Of a DNA stretch of 64,000 bases, positions 25,035-33,684 are shown piece by piece. The DNA is taken from NCBI GenBank assembly GCA_947625375.1, contig CANQOC010000001.1, positions 62,001-126,000 of the forward strand, in the 5' to 3' direction. Each line of letters begins with the position of its first letter. The first letter of the stretch is position 1. The notes beneath the pieces were generated by a model. The model was not told the DNA's origin. It ran no database searches and was given only the letters and a program-made list of their open reading frames with translations. The stretch is from an uncultured Clostridia bacterium (GTDB taxonomy: Bacteria > Bacillota > Clostridia > Oscillospirales > Ruminococcaceae). A program made the position numbers and the translations under genes.

Positions 25035-25084
25035 AATTTAATACCTCCGTTATTTGATGTTATTTTCCTTACAACCCGTGACGA

Positions 25085-25288
25085 TTATTTGTAAGGGATG
25101 GTCTTTCTGAGCGCTTCGATGTTGGCGCTCGACGCATATGCGGTGCCTCTTGCGAGTCTCTTTGCCTTGTGGTCCTTGGAGACAAGGCGGTGCCTCTTGT
25201 TGGCGTGCTGGAACTTTACCTTGCCGGTAGCGGTGAACGCAAAGCGCTTTTTGGAACCGGAATGGGTCTTTACCTTGATTTTAGCCAT
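25085..25288 (-). CDS. rpmI: 50S ribosomal protein L35
   Basis: A 67-aa basic protein: KIKVKTHSGSKKRF at the N-terminus and HANKRHRLVSKDHKAKR in the middle are the L35 hallmarks. It lies between infC (23 bases upstream) and rplT (50 bases downstream) in the universal infC-rpmI-rplT order. Confidence 0.98.
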   Translation of the reverse strand: MAKIKVKTHSGSKKRFAFTATGKVKFQHANKRHRLVSKDHKAKRLARGTAYASSANIEALRKTIPYK

Positions 25289-25311
25289 TTTTGTATCCTC
25301 CTAAAAATTGT

Positions 25312-25833
25312 TTACTGCTTTTTCGGAGAAACGAACAGGACGATGTTTCTCCCTTCAACTTTGCTTGGCTTGTCGAATACGCCGTATTCAGCGACGGCAT
25401 TCTTGAATTCATCAAGAAGCTCGTTGCTGAGCTCGGAGTGAAGCACAACGCCCTTTCGGAACTGAAGCCTGATGGAGACCTTAACCTTATCGCCGCCCTT
25501 GAGGAACTTTATTGCCTGATTGACTTTTGTGTTGAAGTCGTTGGTGTCGATTTTAGAGGTCATTCTGACTTCCTTGATGTCGACAGTCTTCTGGTTCTTG
25601 CGGGCTTCCTTTTCGCGCTTGGACTGTTCAAAGCAATATTTTGCGTAGTCCATGATTTTACAGACCGGCGGGTCGGCGGCCGGTGCGATTTTAACGAGGT
25701 CGAGCTCTTTAGATGCGGCAATATTGAGCGCTTCTTTTGATGAAATGATGCCGAGCTGACTTCCGTCCGAGTCGATGACCCTAACCTGTGCGTCGCGAAT
25801 TTCTTCGTTGATTTGATGCTCCATGCTGGCTAT
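25312..25833 (-). CDS. infC: Translation initiation factor IF-3 with probable ATA start codon
   Basis: A 173-aa factor that checks initiator tRNA and blocks premature subunit joining. It has the N-domain INEEIRDAQVRVIDSDGSQL, the linker with KIMDYAKYCFEQSKREKEA, and the C-domain RLQFRKGVV. The only strong ribosome binding site is GGAGG at 25847-25843. Nine bases later is ATA (25833), in frame, three codons before the first ATG (25824), which would be 18 bases from the site. Rare ATT/ATC/ATA starts are a known autoregulatory feature of infC, because IF-3 rejects non-ATG starts. If ATG is used the protein is 3 residues shorter. Confidence 0.93.
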   Translation of the reverse strand: MASMEHQINEEIRDAQVRVIDSDGSQLGIISSKEALNIAASKELDLVKIAPAADPPVCKIMDYAKYCFEQSKREKEARKNQKTVDIKEVRMTSKIDTNDFNTKVNQAIKFLKGGDKVKVSIRLQFRKGVVLHSELSNELLDEFKNAVAEYGVFDKPSKVEGRNIVLFVSPKKQ

Positions 25834-25872
25834 GGCGCAACACCTCCAAAATAAAGTTGAAAATAAATTAAA

Positions 25873-25897
25873 GAGCGCGAGCCAAACGATCGCGCTC
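25873..25897 (-). promoter_or_regulatory. Attenuator hairpin in the infC leader
   Basis: GAGCGCGA (25897-25890) pairs perfectly with TCGCGCTC (25880-25873), followed by TTTAATTTATTTT. It lies about 25 bases before the infC ribosome binding site and 100 bases after the promoter. Known biology: Firmicutes infC operons carry an L20-responsive leader ending in a terminator; the segment 25900-25990 may be that L20-binding region, but I could not fold it with confidence. Confidence 0.7.
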
Positions 25898-25999
25898 ATG
25901 CTGACAGACGGCAATGCCGGCTATTACAACGGTATCGAACCTCTTCACTAATGCGCTTGAGGTGAGAACGCGGACGTTTCTGCTTTCTTTACGCGAAAT

Positions 26000-26028
26000 A
26001 TTATACACGCTCATTCCGCGTTTGTCAA
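26000..26028 (-). promoter_or_regulatory. Sigma-A promoter for infC-rpmI-rplT
   Basis: On the minus strand TTGACA (26028-26023), 17 bases, TATAAT (26005-26000), a perfect consensus promoter, giving a leader of about 160 bases before infC. Confidence 0.88.
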
Positions 26029-26046
26029 GTCTTTTTTAAAACTTTT

Positions 26047-29000
26047 TTAAAGATTAAGCTCGATTCCCTCTCCGAGACGGAACGAATAGATATAGCTCGA
26101 CTTCACCGGCTTGTCGAGAAGGACGTCGAACGCCGCTTTATAGAGCGTCAGCTGCGCCATGTATTTTTCGGCAAGGCTTTCCGCCGAGTCGACGCGGTCG
26201 GTCTTATAGTCGACGAGGACAAAGCCGTCGTCCTCTTCAAAGAGGCAGTCCGCGACGCCCTGTAACATTCCGTCGGTGCCGCGGTAGATTTCGCCGAGGA
26301 CGTCGTCGAGGGCGATGTCGTCGAAGCGGACGATGAACCGCTTTTCGCGAAGGACCGACCTTGCGCGGCGGATTCGAGAGTATATACCGCTTTCAAAGAA
26401 CCTCCCGACGCTCCTTCGGTCGATTGCGGCGGCCTCCTTTTCGGTGAACACACCTCGGAGGCGAAGCCGCTCGATTTCGTCCTCGAGGCCGCGGCTCGCG
26501 GATTCAAAGTCACAGAACTGCATGAACCGGTGGGTGACTGTCCCCCGCTGTGCTGCCGACAGCTCTTCGAGCGAATCGCCGAGGCTCGGGACCTTCGGGA
26601 AGAACCGAAGCGCGTCGTCCTTGACGATTTCCGATACCGTCAGCTTCGCCTCGTTTTCGGTGAGGCGGCTTTCGGTGACAGCGCCGAAGCTGTCGCGAAG
26701 CTTTTTGACGAGCGCGGGGTCGGGGCGTGCCTCATCGGAGGACGGTGCGACCTCGCTCCCCTGCCCGCTCGGCGCGGGAATCACCGATATTTCGGGATAT
26801 ATGGCGGTGTCGGTCCGCGCTTCCGTCCCGAGTGCGGAACGGAGCAGTCCGAACTGCGGGTGCCCCGAAAGCGCCATCATAAGCCAGTCGGCGGTGCATG
26901 CCGCCCTTTGTGAAACCGCCGAGGGAATCGCCGGAAAGCTTATGTCCTGTGAAAATCCGGCGACATTTTTTACTGCGTCTTTACTCAGGTCGAGCAGTAT
27001 AAAGAGCCGCTCCTTTGCGCGCGTCATCGCGACATAGAGAAGCCTGAGCTCCTCGGACAAAAGCTCGGATTCGTTGGTGCTCCTGACGTATTTCCAGAAT
27101 TCGGTACGCTTTTTGGTGAGGGTGCCGTAGTCGAAGAAGGTGAACCCCGCGCCGCTTCGTGAATTCAGCTGGAGTGCGCCGTTGAGGTCGGTCTTGTTGA
27201 AGCGCTTTCCGGTCTGACATATGAACACAAACGGGTATTCAAGGCCCTTTGAGCGGTGGACGGTCTTGACGGTGACGGCGTCGGCGGATTCGGTCGAGGT
27301 CAGCGCCTGTTCAAAGTCGCCGCCGCTCTTCTGAATGTAGTCGATAAAGCGAAGGAATCCCGCGAGTCCGTCGGGAGACGACTCCTCATAGCTCCTCGCG
27401 TATTCGAGCAAAAGATAGAGGTTCGCGCACTTTTGTTCGCCGTCCTCATATGCCGAGGCAAGCGCGAAGATGTCGGTGATGTCGTATATGCGGCGAATCA
27501 GGCGGGTCAGGGTCATTCCGGACGCAAGGACGCTGAGCCGCTTAAGCAGCGCGACAAACCCTCGGCACTTCTCAATCATGCCGCCGTCGGCGTCGAATTT
27601 CCCCTCCGAGACCGCCAAAAGCGTTTTATACAGCCTGTCCTTGCGGGAGAAAATCCGAAGGAGCGCAAGCTCGTCGTCGCTGAATCCGACTATCGGGGAC
27701 AATAGCACCGACGCCAGCGCGATGTCCTGCATCGGGTCGGAGATGACCGCAAGGAGGTTCAGCAGGACGGAAATTTCCCGCGACTTAAGGTAGCCGGAGG
27801 TGTCGTTCGCGAGGATTTTAAGTCCCTCTTTCGAGAAGATTTCCGCGAGGTCCGAGCCGGTGACGTTGTTCCGCGTCAGCACGCAGAAATCGGACGGGCG
27901 GCATGGTCTCTCGGCGCCGCCGTCGTTCACCGGCGTTTTTTCGTCAATCAGCTGTCTTATGCGCCGCGCGACGGCGGTGAATTCAGACTCGAACGACGCG
28001 CCCTCCTCCCCCGTCGCCGTGACGATGATTTCGGTCGGAGGGTCGGGCGAAATGAACTCCGAGCCGCGCACAAGCGCTTCGCTGTCGGTATAGTCGGTCT
28101 CGCCGAGGCTTTTGCTCATAAGCGAGCGGAATATGTAGTTGCAAAAGTCGAGGACGCTTCCGCGGCTCCTGAAATTCTTTCTCAGCAAAAGCTCCCTGAC
28201 GCTGCTGTTTGGCGAGCGTCCCTGTTCGCGGGTTTTGGTGAAGATGAGCGGGTTGGCCTGCCTGAACCGATAAATCGCCTGTTTGACGTCGCCGACGACG
28301 AATACGTTTTTGCCGATTTCCGAGAGGTCGTCGGTGTCGGATATCGCCTTGAAGATGACTTCCTGTAAATTATTTACGTCCTGAAACTCGTCAATCAGAA
28401 TCACACGGTACCTTTTGCTCGACACGATTTCTTCGGCGAGCGGAGTCCTTTTAATGACGCCGTCCTCGGAACATTCGGTAAGAAGTCCGACCGAGATAAG
28501 CTCGGTGTCGGCAAAGTCGACGGCGTTGCGCTCAATCTTCATCTGCAGAACCTCGGCGTCGAGCTTTTCACAGAGAAGGCAAAGCTCCTCAAAGCTGTCG
28601 GCGACCTCGTTTTGCTCGGCGGAAAGCTTTTCGGCGTCGGCTTCATAATACTCGGTAAGCGCGGTAAGACGCGTTTTCATCTGACTGTTGCAGGTTTTTG
28701 CGGCTTCATATATCTCCGCCTCGCGCTGAGTCGTGTTCTCGGCCTCGGTCTTCGACTGCCGTCCGGGGAGATTCTTCCATTTGAGTCCGCGGATAAGCTC
28801 ATACCCGCTCTCGCGCGGACATACCCCGAGCGTTTCGATTGCCGCTTCGGCGAGGTCGCAGTTATAATAAAGTACGTTTTGCGCCGCCGAATGACACATG
28901 AGCGAGCCGGCGAGCGCGCGAAGCCGCTTTACCGTCGGGCGGATAAGCCGCGCCTCTTCCTTTGCGGTCCTGTCGAGCCAGTCGAGGACCTCGCGGGACA

Positions 29001-29604
29001 TCTCGCCGCTCCGGAGGCGGGATATGACCCCGGTGTACCAGTTTTTGCGGTACGGGAGCGCGCGGAGAAAGCGGTAGAGCTGGAGAATGAGGCGCCTCAG
29101 ATTGGCGTCGTTTTCGCGGCAGAAGAGGGATATGAGCCGCTCGGTATTCTCGGGGCGCTCGGCGTATTCCCGCTCAAGGACGGCGGTCAGGGCACGGTCG
29201 CAGAGCATCGCCGCCTCGTTTTCCTCGAGAATCCGAAGACCGCTCCGGAACTCGGTCCGCGAGATGTTTTCTTTTACGAGATTATAGCAAAACGCGTTGA
29301 TTGTCGTTATCTCGGCAAGGCGCAGAAGCGCCTGCTGACGCTGAATCCAAGGGTTGTCGGGGTCGAGCTCGGCGCGGGCGTCGATTTCGCGGGACAGCTT
29401 TTGCGACATCTGTGACGCGGCGTCGTTGGTGAACGTGACCGCAAGGAGGGTGTCGGCGGGAATCTTTTTTTCGCTGTCGCACAGAAGTCCTATCGTCCGC
29501 TCGACGAGGACGGCGGTCTTTCCGCTCCCCGCCGCGGCGGATACAATCACCGGCTCGCCGAAGGCCTCGATTGCGCTTTTTTGTTCTTCGGTCCAGTTAT
29601 ACAT
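26047..29604 (-). CDS. addA: ATP-dependent helicase/nuclease subunit AddA
   Basis: An 1185-aa subunit of the AddAB enzyme that resects double-strand breaks for RecA. UvrD-type helicase motifs: Walker A SAAAGSGKTAVL near residue 20, Walker B/DEFQD in LIDEFQDVN, then QAIYRFRQA, VKTVHRSKGLEYP and LYVAMTRAKE. The C-terminal nuclease domain has LVDYKTDRVDS followed by QLTLYKAA. The ATG overlaps the addB stop as TAATG, so the subunits are translationally coupled. A normal full-length AddA. Confidence 0.96.
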   Translation of the reverse strand: MYNWTEEQKSAIEAFGEPVIVSAAAGSGKTAVLVERTIGLLCDSEKKIPADTLLAVTFTNDAASQMSQKLSREIDARAELDPDNPWIQRQQALLRLAEITTINAFCYNLVKENISRTEFRSGLRILEENEAAMLCDRALTAVLEREYAERPENTERLISLFCRENDANLRRLILQLYRFLRALPYRKNWYTGVISRLRSGEMSREVLDWLDRTAKEEARLIRPTVKRLRALAGSLMCHSAAQNVLYYNCDLAEAAIETLGVCPRESGYELIRGLKWKNLPGRQSKTEAENTTQREAEIYEAAKTCNSQMKTRLTALTEYYEADAEKLSAEQNEVADSFEELCLLCEKLDAEVLQMKIERNAVDFADTELISVGLLTECSEDGVIKRTPLAEEIVSSKRYRVILIDEFQDVNNLQEVIFKAISDTDDLSEIGKNVFVVGDVKQAIYRFRQANPLIFTKTREQGRSPNSSVRELLLRKNFRSRGSVLDFCNYIFRSLMSKSLGETDYTDSEALVRGSEFISPDPPTEIIVTATGEEGASFESEFTAVARRIRQLIDEKTPVNDGGAERPCRPSDFCVLTRNNVTGSDLAEIFSKEGLKILANDTSGYLKSREISVLLNLLAVISDPMQDIALASVLLSPIVGFSDDELALLRIFSRKDRLYKTLLAVSEGKFDADGGMIEKCRGFVALLKRLSVLASGMTLTRLIRRIYDITDIFALASAYEDGEQKCANLYLLLEYARSYEESSPDGLAGFLRFIDYIQKSGGDFEQALTSTESADAVTVKTVHRSKGLEYPFVFICQTGKRFNKTDLNGALQLNSRSGAGFTFFDYGTLTKKRTEFWKYVRSTNESELLSEELRLLYVAMTRAKERLFILLDLSKDAVKNVAGFSQDISFPAIPSAVSQRAACTADWLMMALSGHPQFGLLRSALGTEARTDTAIYPEISVIPAPSGQGSEVAPSSDEARPDPALVKKLRDSFGAVTESRLTENEAKLTVSEIVKDDALRFFPKVPSLGDSLEELSAAQRGTVTHRFMQFCDFESASRGLEDEIERLRLRGVFTEKEAAAIDRRSVGRFFESGIYSRIRRARSVLREKRFIVRFDDIALDDVLGEIYRGTDGMLQGVADCLFEEDDGFVLVDYKTDRVDSAESLAEKYMAQLTLYKAAFDVLLDKPVKSSYIYSFRLGEGIELNL

Positions 29605-32600
29605 TATTCCGCCTCCGATATCCCGATTTCATGCTTTAACGCGTCGGCGTCAGTCTTTGAAATGAGCCTCATCATGTATTTTCTGCGGTCGCAGACAGAG
29701 GTGTAGTCGCAGTATCTGCACCTCAGTGAATCGGGATTTTCGCCGAGCGGGACGGCGTCAATCTTCCCCGAAAGGAGGTCGGCGCCAAAGCGTTCTGCCT
29801 TGCGCTTTGCAAAGTCCTCTAAACGCGCGAAGCTCTCGGGACTTATGACCGACGAGATTTTTGAATAGCTCCCGTCCTTATTTTTCGACGCGGGGACGAA
29901 TTTCCCGCTGAAGCCGCTGTCCATCGCCGCGACCGATTCATCGATGTCGACGACGAGGCCGCTTCGCTTGAACTGCTTCGCCGAGCGCTTCAATCGCTCC
30001 TCGGCGCCGTCGGAGAGCGGGTCGAAGTCGTCCTCACAGCTTAAGAATCCCGCGCGCATATAGAGGATTCCGCCGGGGATTGCGTTCTTGAAGTTTACGT
30101 CGTTGCCCTCGGTCAGCGCGAGCATATAGAGCAGCATCTGCAAGTTAATGCCATTATATATATCCTCGTAACAGAAGCTTTTTTCGCCGGTCTTATAGTC
30201 AATGACACGGATATAGCGCTTTCCGTCCGGCGCGGTATAGCAGTCGACGCGGTCGACGATTCCGCGGATTATGACCGAGACTCCCCTTCCGATCGGGATT
30301 TTAAGGACGTCGCCGCCGCCCTCGCGGGAGAGGTCGTATTCAAACTTTACCGGTCTGAACTTTGAGACGCGGAATTCGTCGCGCATATTAAGGAGTATCT
30401 CGAACGCGGCGGTCCCGAGGCGGTGATAGTCGGCCATAAACTTTGCGGACTTGCCGAAGTCGCCGCCGAAGACGGTCTCGAAGTAGTCGTTTAAAAGCCC
30501 GTCAATCATCTCGGAGATGTCGCCGTCGGACGCCTCGGAAAAGCCGTCGCCGAACCGCCCGAGGACGTTTTCAAAGATATAGTGAAGGACAGAGCCGCGG
30601 TTCGACGGGTCGATGTCGAGCGGCTTTACCGGCTTGATGTTGAGACCGTAGCGGCAGAAATACTCGAAATTGCAGCGGTTATAGACGTCGATTCGGGACG
30701 CGGTGATGTTTATGTCCTTTGGCGCAAAGAGCCTTTTTGAGACGTCGGGACTCAGTCGATGTACGCCGCCGCTTCCGAACGGCTTCATAAGCTTTTCGCG
30801 GTATTCGTCATCTGACAAAAGTGCCTCGCGGACCGAGCTTTTTTCGGCGGGAGTGAACCGGCGCGACACGGCGTAGTGGTAGTATGCACTCCGCGGAGTC
30901 GAACAGTAAAGCTCGGCGCCGAGGGACGATGCGCTCTTCGGCGGCTCACCGCAATAGTCGCGGATTCGCCTTATGAACCGGGAGGGTCTGAGCTCCCTTC
31001 CCCTTAAGTCCGCGCCCGACCAGCTCAGATATAGCCGCTGCGACGCCGCCGTCAGCGCCTTATAGCAGTCATAGCGCTCGGAGCAAAGCATTCCCTCGGG
31101 GGTGACGTCGAGCCGCACGCCGATTTCCTCGAGCGCGGCGATATCCCGCCCGGAAAATAGTCCGGATTTTTTTATGTCGGCGGGAAATACCCCGTCGGCA
31201 AGTCCGACGACAAACACAGCCTTCGGTTCGCCTATTACCGAGCGGGAGACGTCGGCAAGGGTCACGCTGTCGAGCTTTTGTGGCGGCGTCGAAACCGACG
31301 TCTGCGAAAGCATCAGCCTTAAAAGCTCGCCGAACGACCGAAGCGTCATCTTTTCGTCGCCGGCAATAAGGTATACCGACGTCACCGCCGACATGACCGC
31401 CGTCCAAAGCTGTTTGAAGAGCCGGGCGGTCTCGAGCCTTAAATCCGGGTCGGTACATTCTTCTATGACCGAAAACGCGCGGCCGGCGGCGTCGGTCTCT
31501 TTCAGGAATTCACAGAACGCCGAGGCGATTTCCTTTGCGGTCGCGCTCTTCGAGGCGTCGTGAAGCCGTTTCAGCGGTCCGACAGCCTTTTCCCGCGCGG
31601 CGTTGATTGAGGCGATGTCCTCTTTTTCAAAGGCGGTGAAGTCGCTCTCCCACATTTTTCCGTCGACATTCCATCTCACCGAATAGTCCCAAAGTGCCGA
31701 GGTCTCGTCCTGTGTCAGCGGAGAAAACGGCGAGCGAAGGTATTTCAGGATTCGGTCGGTGTCGGGCTGTCGGGTTGACGCGGCCTCGACGGCGTCGAGC
31801 GCAAAGAGCGCAAGCGACATTCCGGACGCAGGCTGGGGTCGGTCGGTGAATGCCTCGACGCCGTATCGCTCAAAAGCGGCCTCGAGGGCGTCGGCATATG
31901 ACGTGATATCATGGGTCAGGACGGCGATGTCGTTAAAGGAATAACCCTCTTCGACATAGAGCCTCCGGATTGTCGCGGCGACATATTCCGCCTCGTCGTA
32001 AATGCTGTCGGCGCGGACGACTGAAATGCTTCCGTCGTTCTGAATTTTCCTTTCGGCGGGGGTGAAAAGACAGCTGCCGATTCCGGAGAGCACTCGGTTG
32101 CCTGTCTTCTTTTCGTCGCAATAGCTGTAGACCGGCCTTGTGTTCGTCTCGGAACAGATTTCGAGGAGGGCGTTCTGTGTGTTTACAATATGTATGAACG
32201 GCGAGACCGCCGAGCGGCGGTATTCGCGCGGCATCGAGAGGCTGACGGTGACGCTTTCGGCGTCCTTTACCGCGCATTTTAAGATTGAAAGCTCGTCGGG
32301 CGAAAAGCTGTCGAAGCGGAAGACGAATACGCTTGCGCTGCGGAATGTCCCGGTTTCGGCGGCAATAAGTCCGCCCTCGGTTATGACCGAGCTTTCGTCG
32401 CGGCAGCCGCGCTCGGCCATGACGGCGGAATATGCCGAGAATATTTCGGAGACGTCGGAGAGCTTGTCCCCGAGGGTCCCGCCGACGCGCTCCGACGCGG
32501 ATTTAAGCTGTTCCGGGGTGATTCCCCCGCGCCTCATGGTGTCGATGAGCCGTGACATATCGTCACAAAAAGCGGTCTTTTCGGCGGCGCGGTCCAGAAT

Positions 32601-32918
32601 CTTAAGCGACTTCGCCGCCCTGACTCTTTTCAGCGCGATATAAAGGAGTATCATTCGGTCGTTCTGGGACACAAGTGTGCCCGAACGGGTGCCGTAACGC
32701 TCAATAAGGTTTTCGGAGAACTTCTTAAAGCTGACCGTCGAGATTTCGTTGAATGACTTCGCGCCGAGCTCGCCGTAAAGCGCCTTGTCAAATGCAAAAG
32801 AATACTGGTCGGGAACGATGGCGATGACCTCTTTTCCCGCCGCGGTCAGCTCCGTCATCTTTTTGGCGCAGATTCTGAGCTTTTCACGCTCGTTTTCTCC
32901 GAGATATATGTTAAGCAA
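29604..32918 (-). CDS. addB: ATP-dependent nuclease subunit AddB
   Basis: An 1104-aa partner of AddA with an inactive-helicase core and an active C-terminal nuclease. Nuclease motif VIDYKTGEKSF is followed by INLQMLLYML. The iron-sulfur cysteines are visible: RCNFEYFC in the middle and CRYCDYTSVC near the C-terminus. The N-terminus NIYLGENEREKL lacks the GxGKT Walker A of B. subtilis AddB. Start chosen at TTG 32918, with GGGAGG 7 bases upstream; an earlier in-frame GTG (32957) has no such site. Confidence 0.92.
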   Translation of the reverse strand: MLNIYLGENEREKLRICAKKMTELTAAGKEVIAIVPDQYSFAFDKALYGELGAKSFNEISTVSFKKFSENLIERYGTRSGTLVSQNDRMILLYIALKRVRAAKSLKILDRAAEKTAFCDDMSRLIDTMRRGGITPEQLKSASERVGGTLGDKLSDVSEIFSAYSAVMAERGCRDESSVITEGGLIAAETGTFRSASVFVFRFDSFSPDELSILKCAVKDAESVTVSLSMPREYRRSAVSPFIHIVNTQNALLEICSETNTRPVYSYCDEKKTGNRVLSGIGSCLFTPAERKIQNDGSISVVRADSIYDEAEYVAATIRRLYVEEGYSFNDIAVLTHDITSYADALEAAFERYGVEAFTDRPQPASGMSLALFALDAVEAASTRQPDTDRILKYLRSPFSPLTQDETSALWDYSVRWNVDGKMWESDFTAFEKEDIASINAAREKAVGPLKRLHDASKSATAKEIASAFCEFLKETDAAGRAFSVIEECTDPDLRLETARLFKQLWTAVMSAVTSVYLIAGDEKMTLRSFGELLRLMLSQTSVSTPPQKLDSVTLADVSRSVIGEPKAVFVVGLADGVFPADIKKSGLFSGRDIAALEEIGVRLDVTPEGMLCSERYDCYKALTAASQRLYLSWSGADLRGRELRPSRFIRRIRDYCGEPPKSASSLGAELYCSTPRSAYYHYAVSRRFTPAEKSSVREALLSDDEYREKLMKPFGSGGVHRLSPDVSKRLFAPKDINITASRIDVYNRCNFEYFCRYGLNIKPVKPLDIDPSNRGSVLHYIFENVLGRFGDGFSEASDGDISEMIDGLLNDYFETVFGGDFGKSAKFMADYHRLGTAAFEILLNMRDEFRVSKFRPVKFEYDLSREGGGDVLKIPIGRGVSVIIRGIVDRVDCYTAPDGKRYIRVIDYKTGEKSFCYEDIYNGINLQMLLYMLALTEGNDVNFKNAIPGGILYMRAGFLSCEDDFDPLSDGAEERLKRSAKQFKRSGLVVDIDESVAAMDSGFSGKFVPASKNKDGSYSKISSVISPESFARLEDFAKRKAERFGADLLSGKIDAVPLGENPDSLRCRYCDYTSVCDRRKYMMRLISKTDADALKHEIGISEAE

Positions 32919-32983
32919 GCTATCGCCTCCCGAATTGTACTGATTGAATTTTAGCACATAAAGGGTTGGGTGTCAAATAGTAG

Positions 32984-33011
32984 ATAGAAGTTAGATGATA
33001 GAAGTTAGATG
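32984..33011. repeat. Tandem 14-bp repeat
   Basis: Two exact tandem copies of ATAGAAGTTAGATG (32984-32997 and 32998-33011) lie between addB and spoIIR. A 21-base stretch here (32990-33010) recurs exactly at 47448-47468 in another intergenic region. Nothing else is seen in the roughly 100-base gap. Confidence 0.8.
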
Positions 33012-33025
33012 TCGGATTTTTGGGT

Positions 33026-33625
33026 TCAGTCTTTCTTAAACACCTTTGCTATCTTCCTTATTACCTCGAAACACCAGAGCTTATATCTGACCTTCTCGGG
33101 GTGGGTCACGACGGTAAGCTCGCCGTCGGTGAATACGCCGCAGTCCTCAATCTTCACCGCCGTTCCGACGCAGAGCGACGGGTAGCAGACGCACCACCAG
33201 TTGTGCCCCTCGGCCTTTCCGAGCCTTATGCAGAGCGAATCGTATTCGCCGGCGGGAAGCGTAAAGCCGTCGTAGACGCGGGCGTCGAACTCCTCGCGGC
33301 GAAGCGTGCAGTATACGTCGCAGTCACCGCCGTTTTCACGGACCGCCATCTTCGCCGCCTCGGTAATCTTACCGAGCGAAAGCTCAATCCGCTTCATCGC
33401 CTCGCCCTTGTTCCTCGCGCCGGCGGTACATTCCCCGACTGCCTCGAGAATTCCGTCCCTCACCGAGAGCTTTAAACGCTGGTCGCATTCGCTGTCGGAA
33501 TTTGCGATGACGTGAATCCTTATAATCTTGTCGGTCATGTTCTTTATCTCCGCGGCGCCGGAAAATCCGCTTATGATTGCGGCGGTCACGAGCGCAAGGA
33601 GCGCGGTCAGGGTTATCTTCTTCAT
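33026..33625 (-). CDS. spoIIR: Stage II sporulation protein R
   Basis: A 199-aa exported signalling protein made in the forespore that triggers SpoIIGA to process pro-sigma-E in the mother cell. It has a signal-anchor segment (residues 5-24), the IIRIHVIANSDSECDQRLK motif (about 34-52) and GHNWWCVCYPSLC (about 141-153), both typical of SpoIIR. ATG 33625 follows GGGAGG by 8 bases, but that site lies in the 3' arm of a hairpin. This is the clearest sign that the organism has a sporulation pathway. Confidence 0.93.
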   Translation of the reverse strand: MKKITLTALLALVTAAIISGFSGAAEIKNMTDKIIRIHVIANSDSECDQRLKLSVRDGILEAVGECTAGARNKGEAMKRIELSLGKITEAAKMAVRENGGDCDVYCTLRREEFDARVYDGFTLPAGEYDSLCIRLGKAEGHNWWCVCYPSLCVGTAVKIEDCGVFTDGELTVVTHPEKVRYKLWCFEVIRKIAKVFKKD

Positions 33626-33631
33626 AAAAAA

Positions 33632-33659
33632 ATCCTCCCGAAAAAGTCTTCGGAAGGAT
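33632..33659 (-). promoter_or_regulatory. Hairpin ending mreB-like transcript and covering the spoIIR ribosome binding site
   Basis: ATCCTTCCGAA (33659-33649 on the minus strand) pairs with TTCGGGAGGAT (33642-33632) with one mismatch, followed by seven T and then the spoIIR ATG. The GGGAGG of spoIIR (33640-33635) is inside the 3' arm. It therefore looks like a terminator for the upstream operon and a lock on spoIIR translation in read-through RNA. Confidence 0.7.
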
Positions 33660-33684
33660 AATTGACAAAAATTGGGACAAATAT

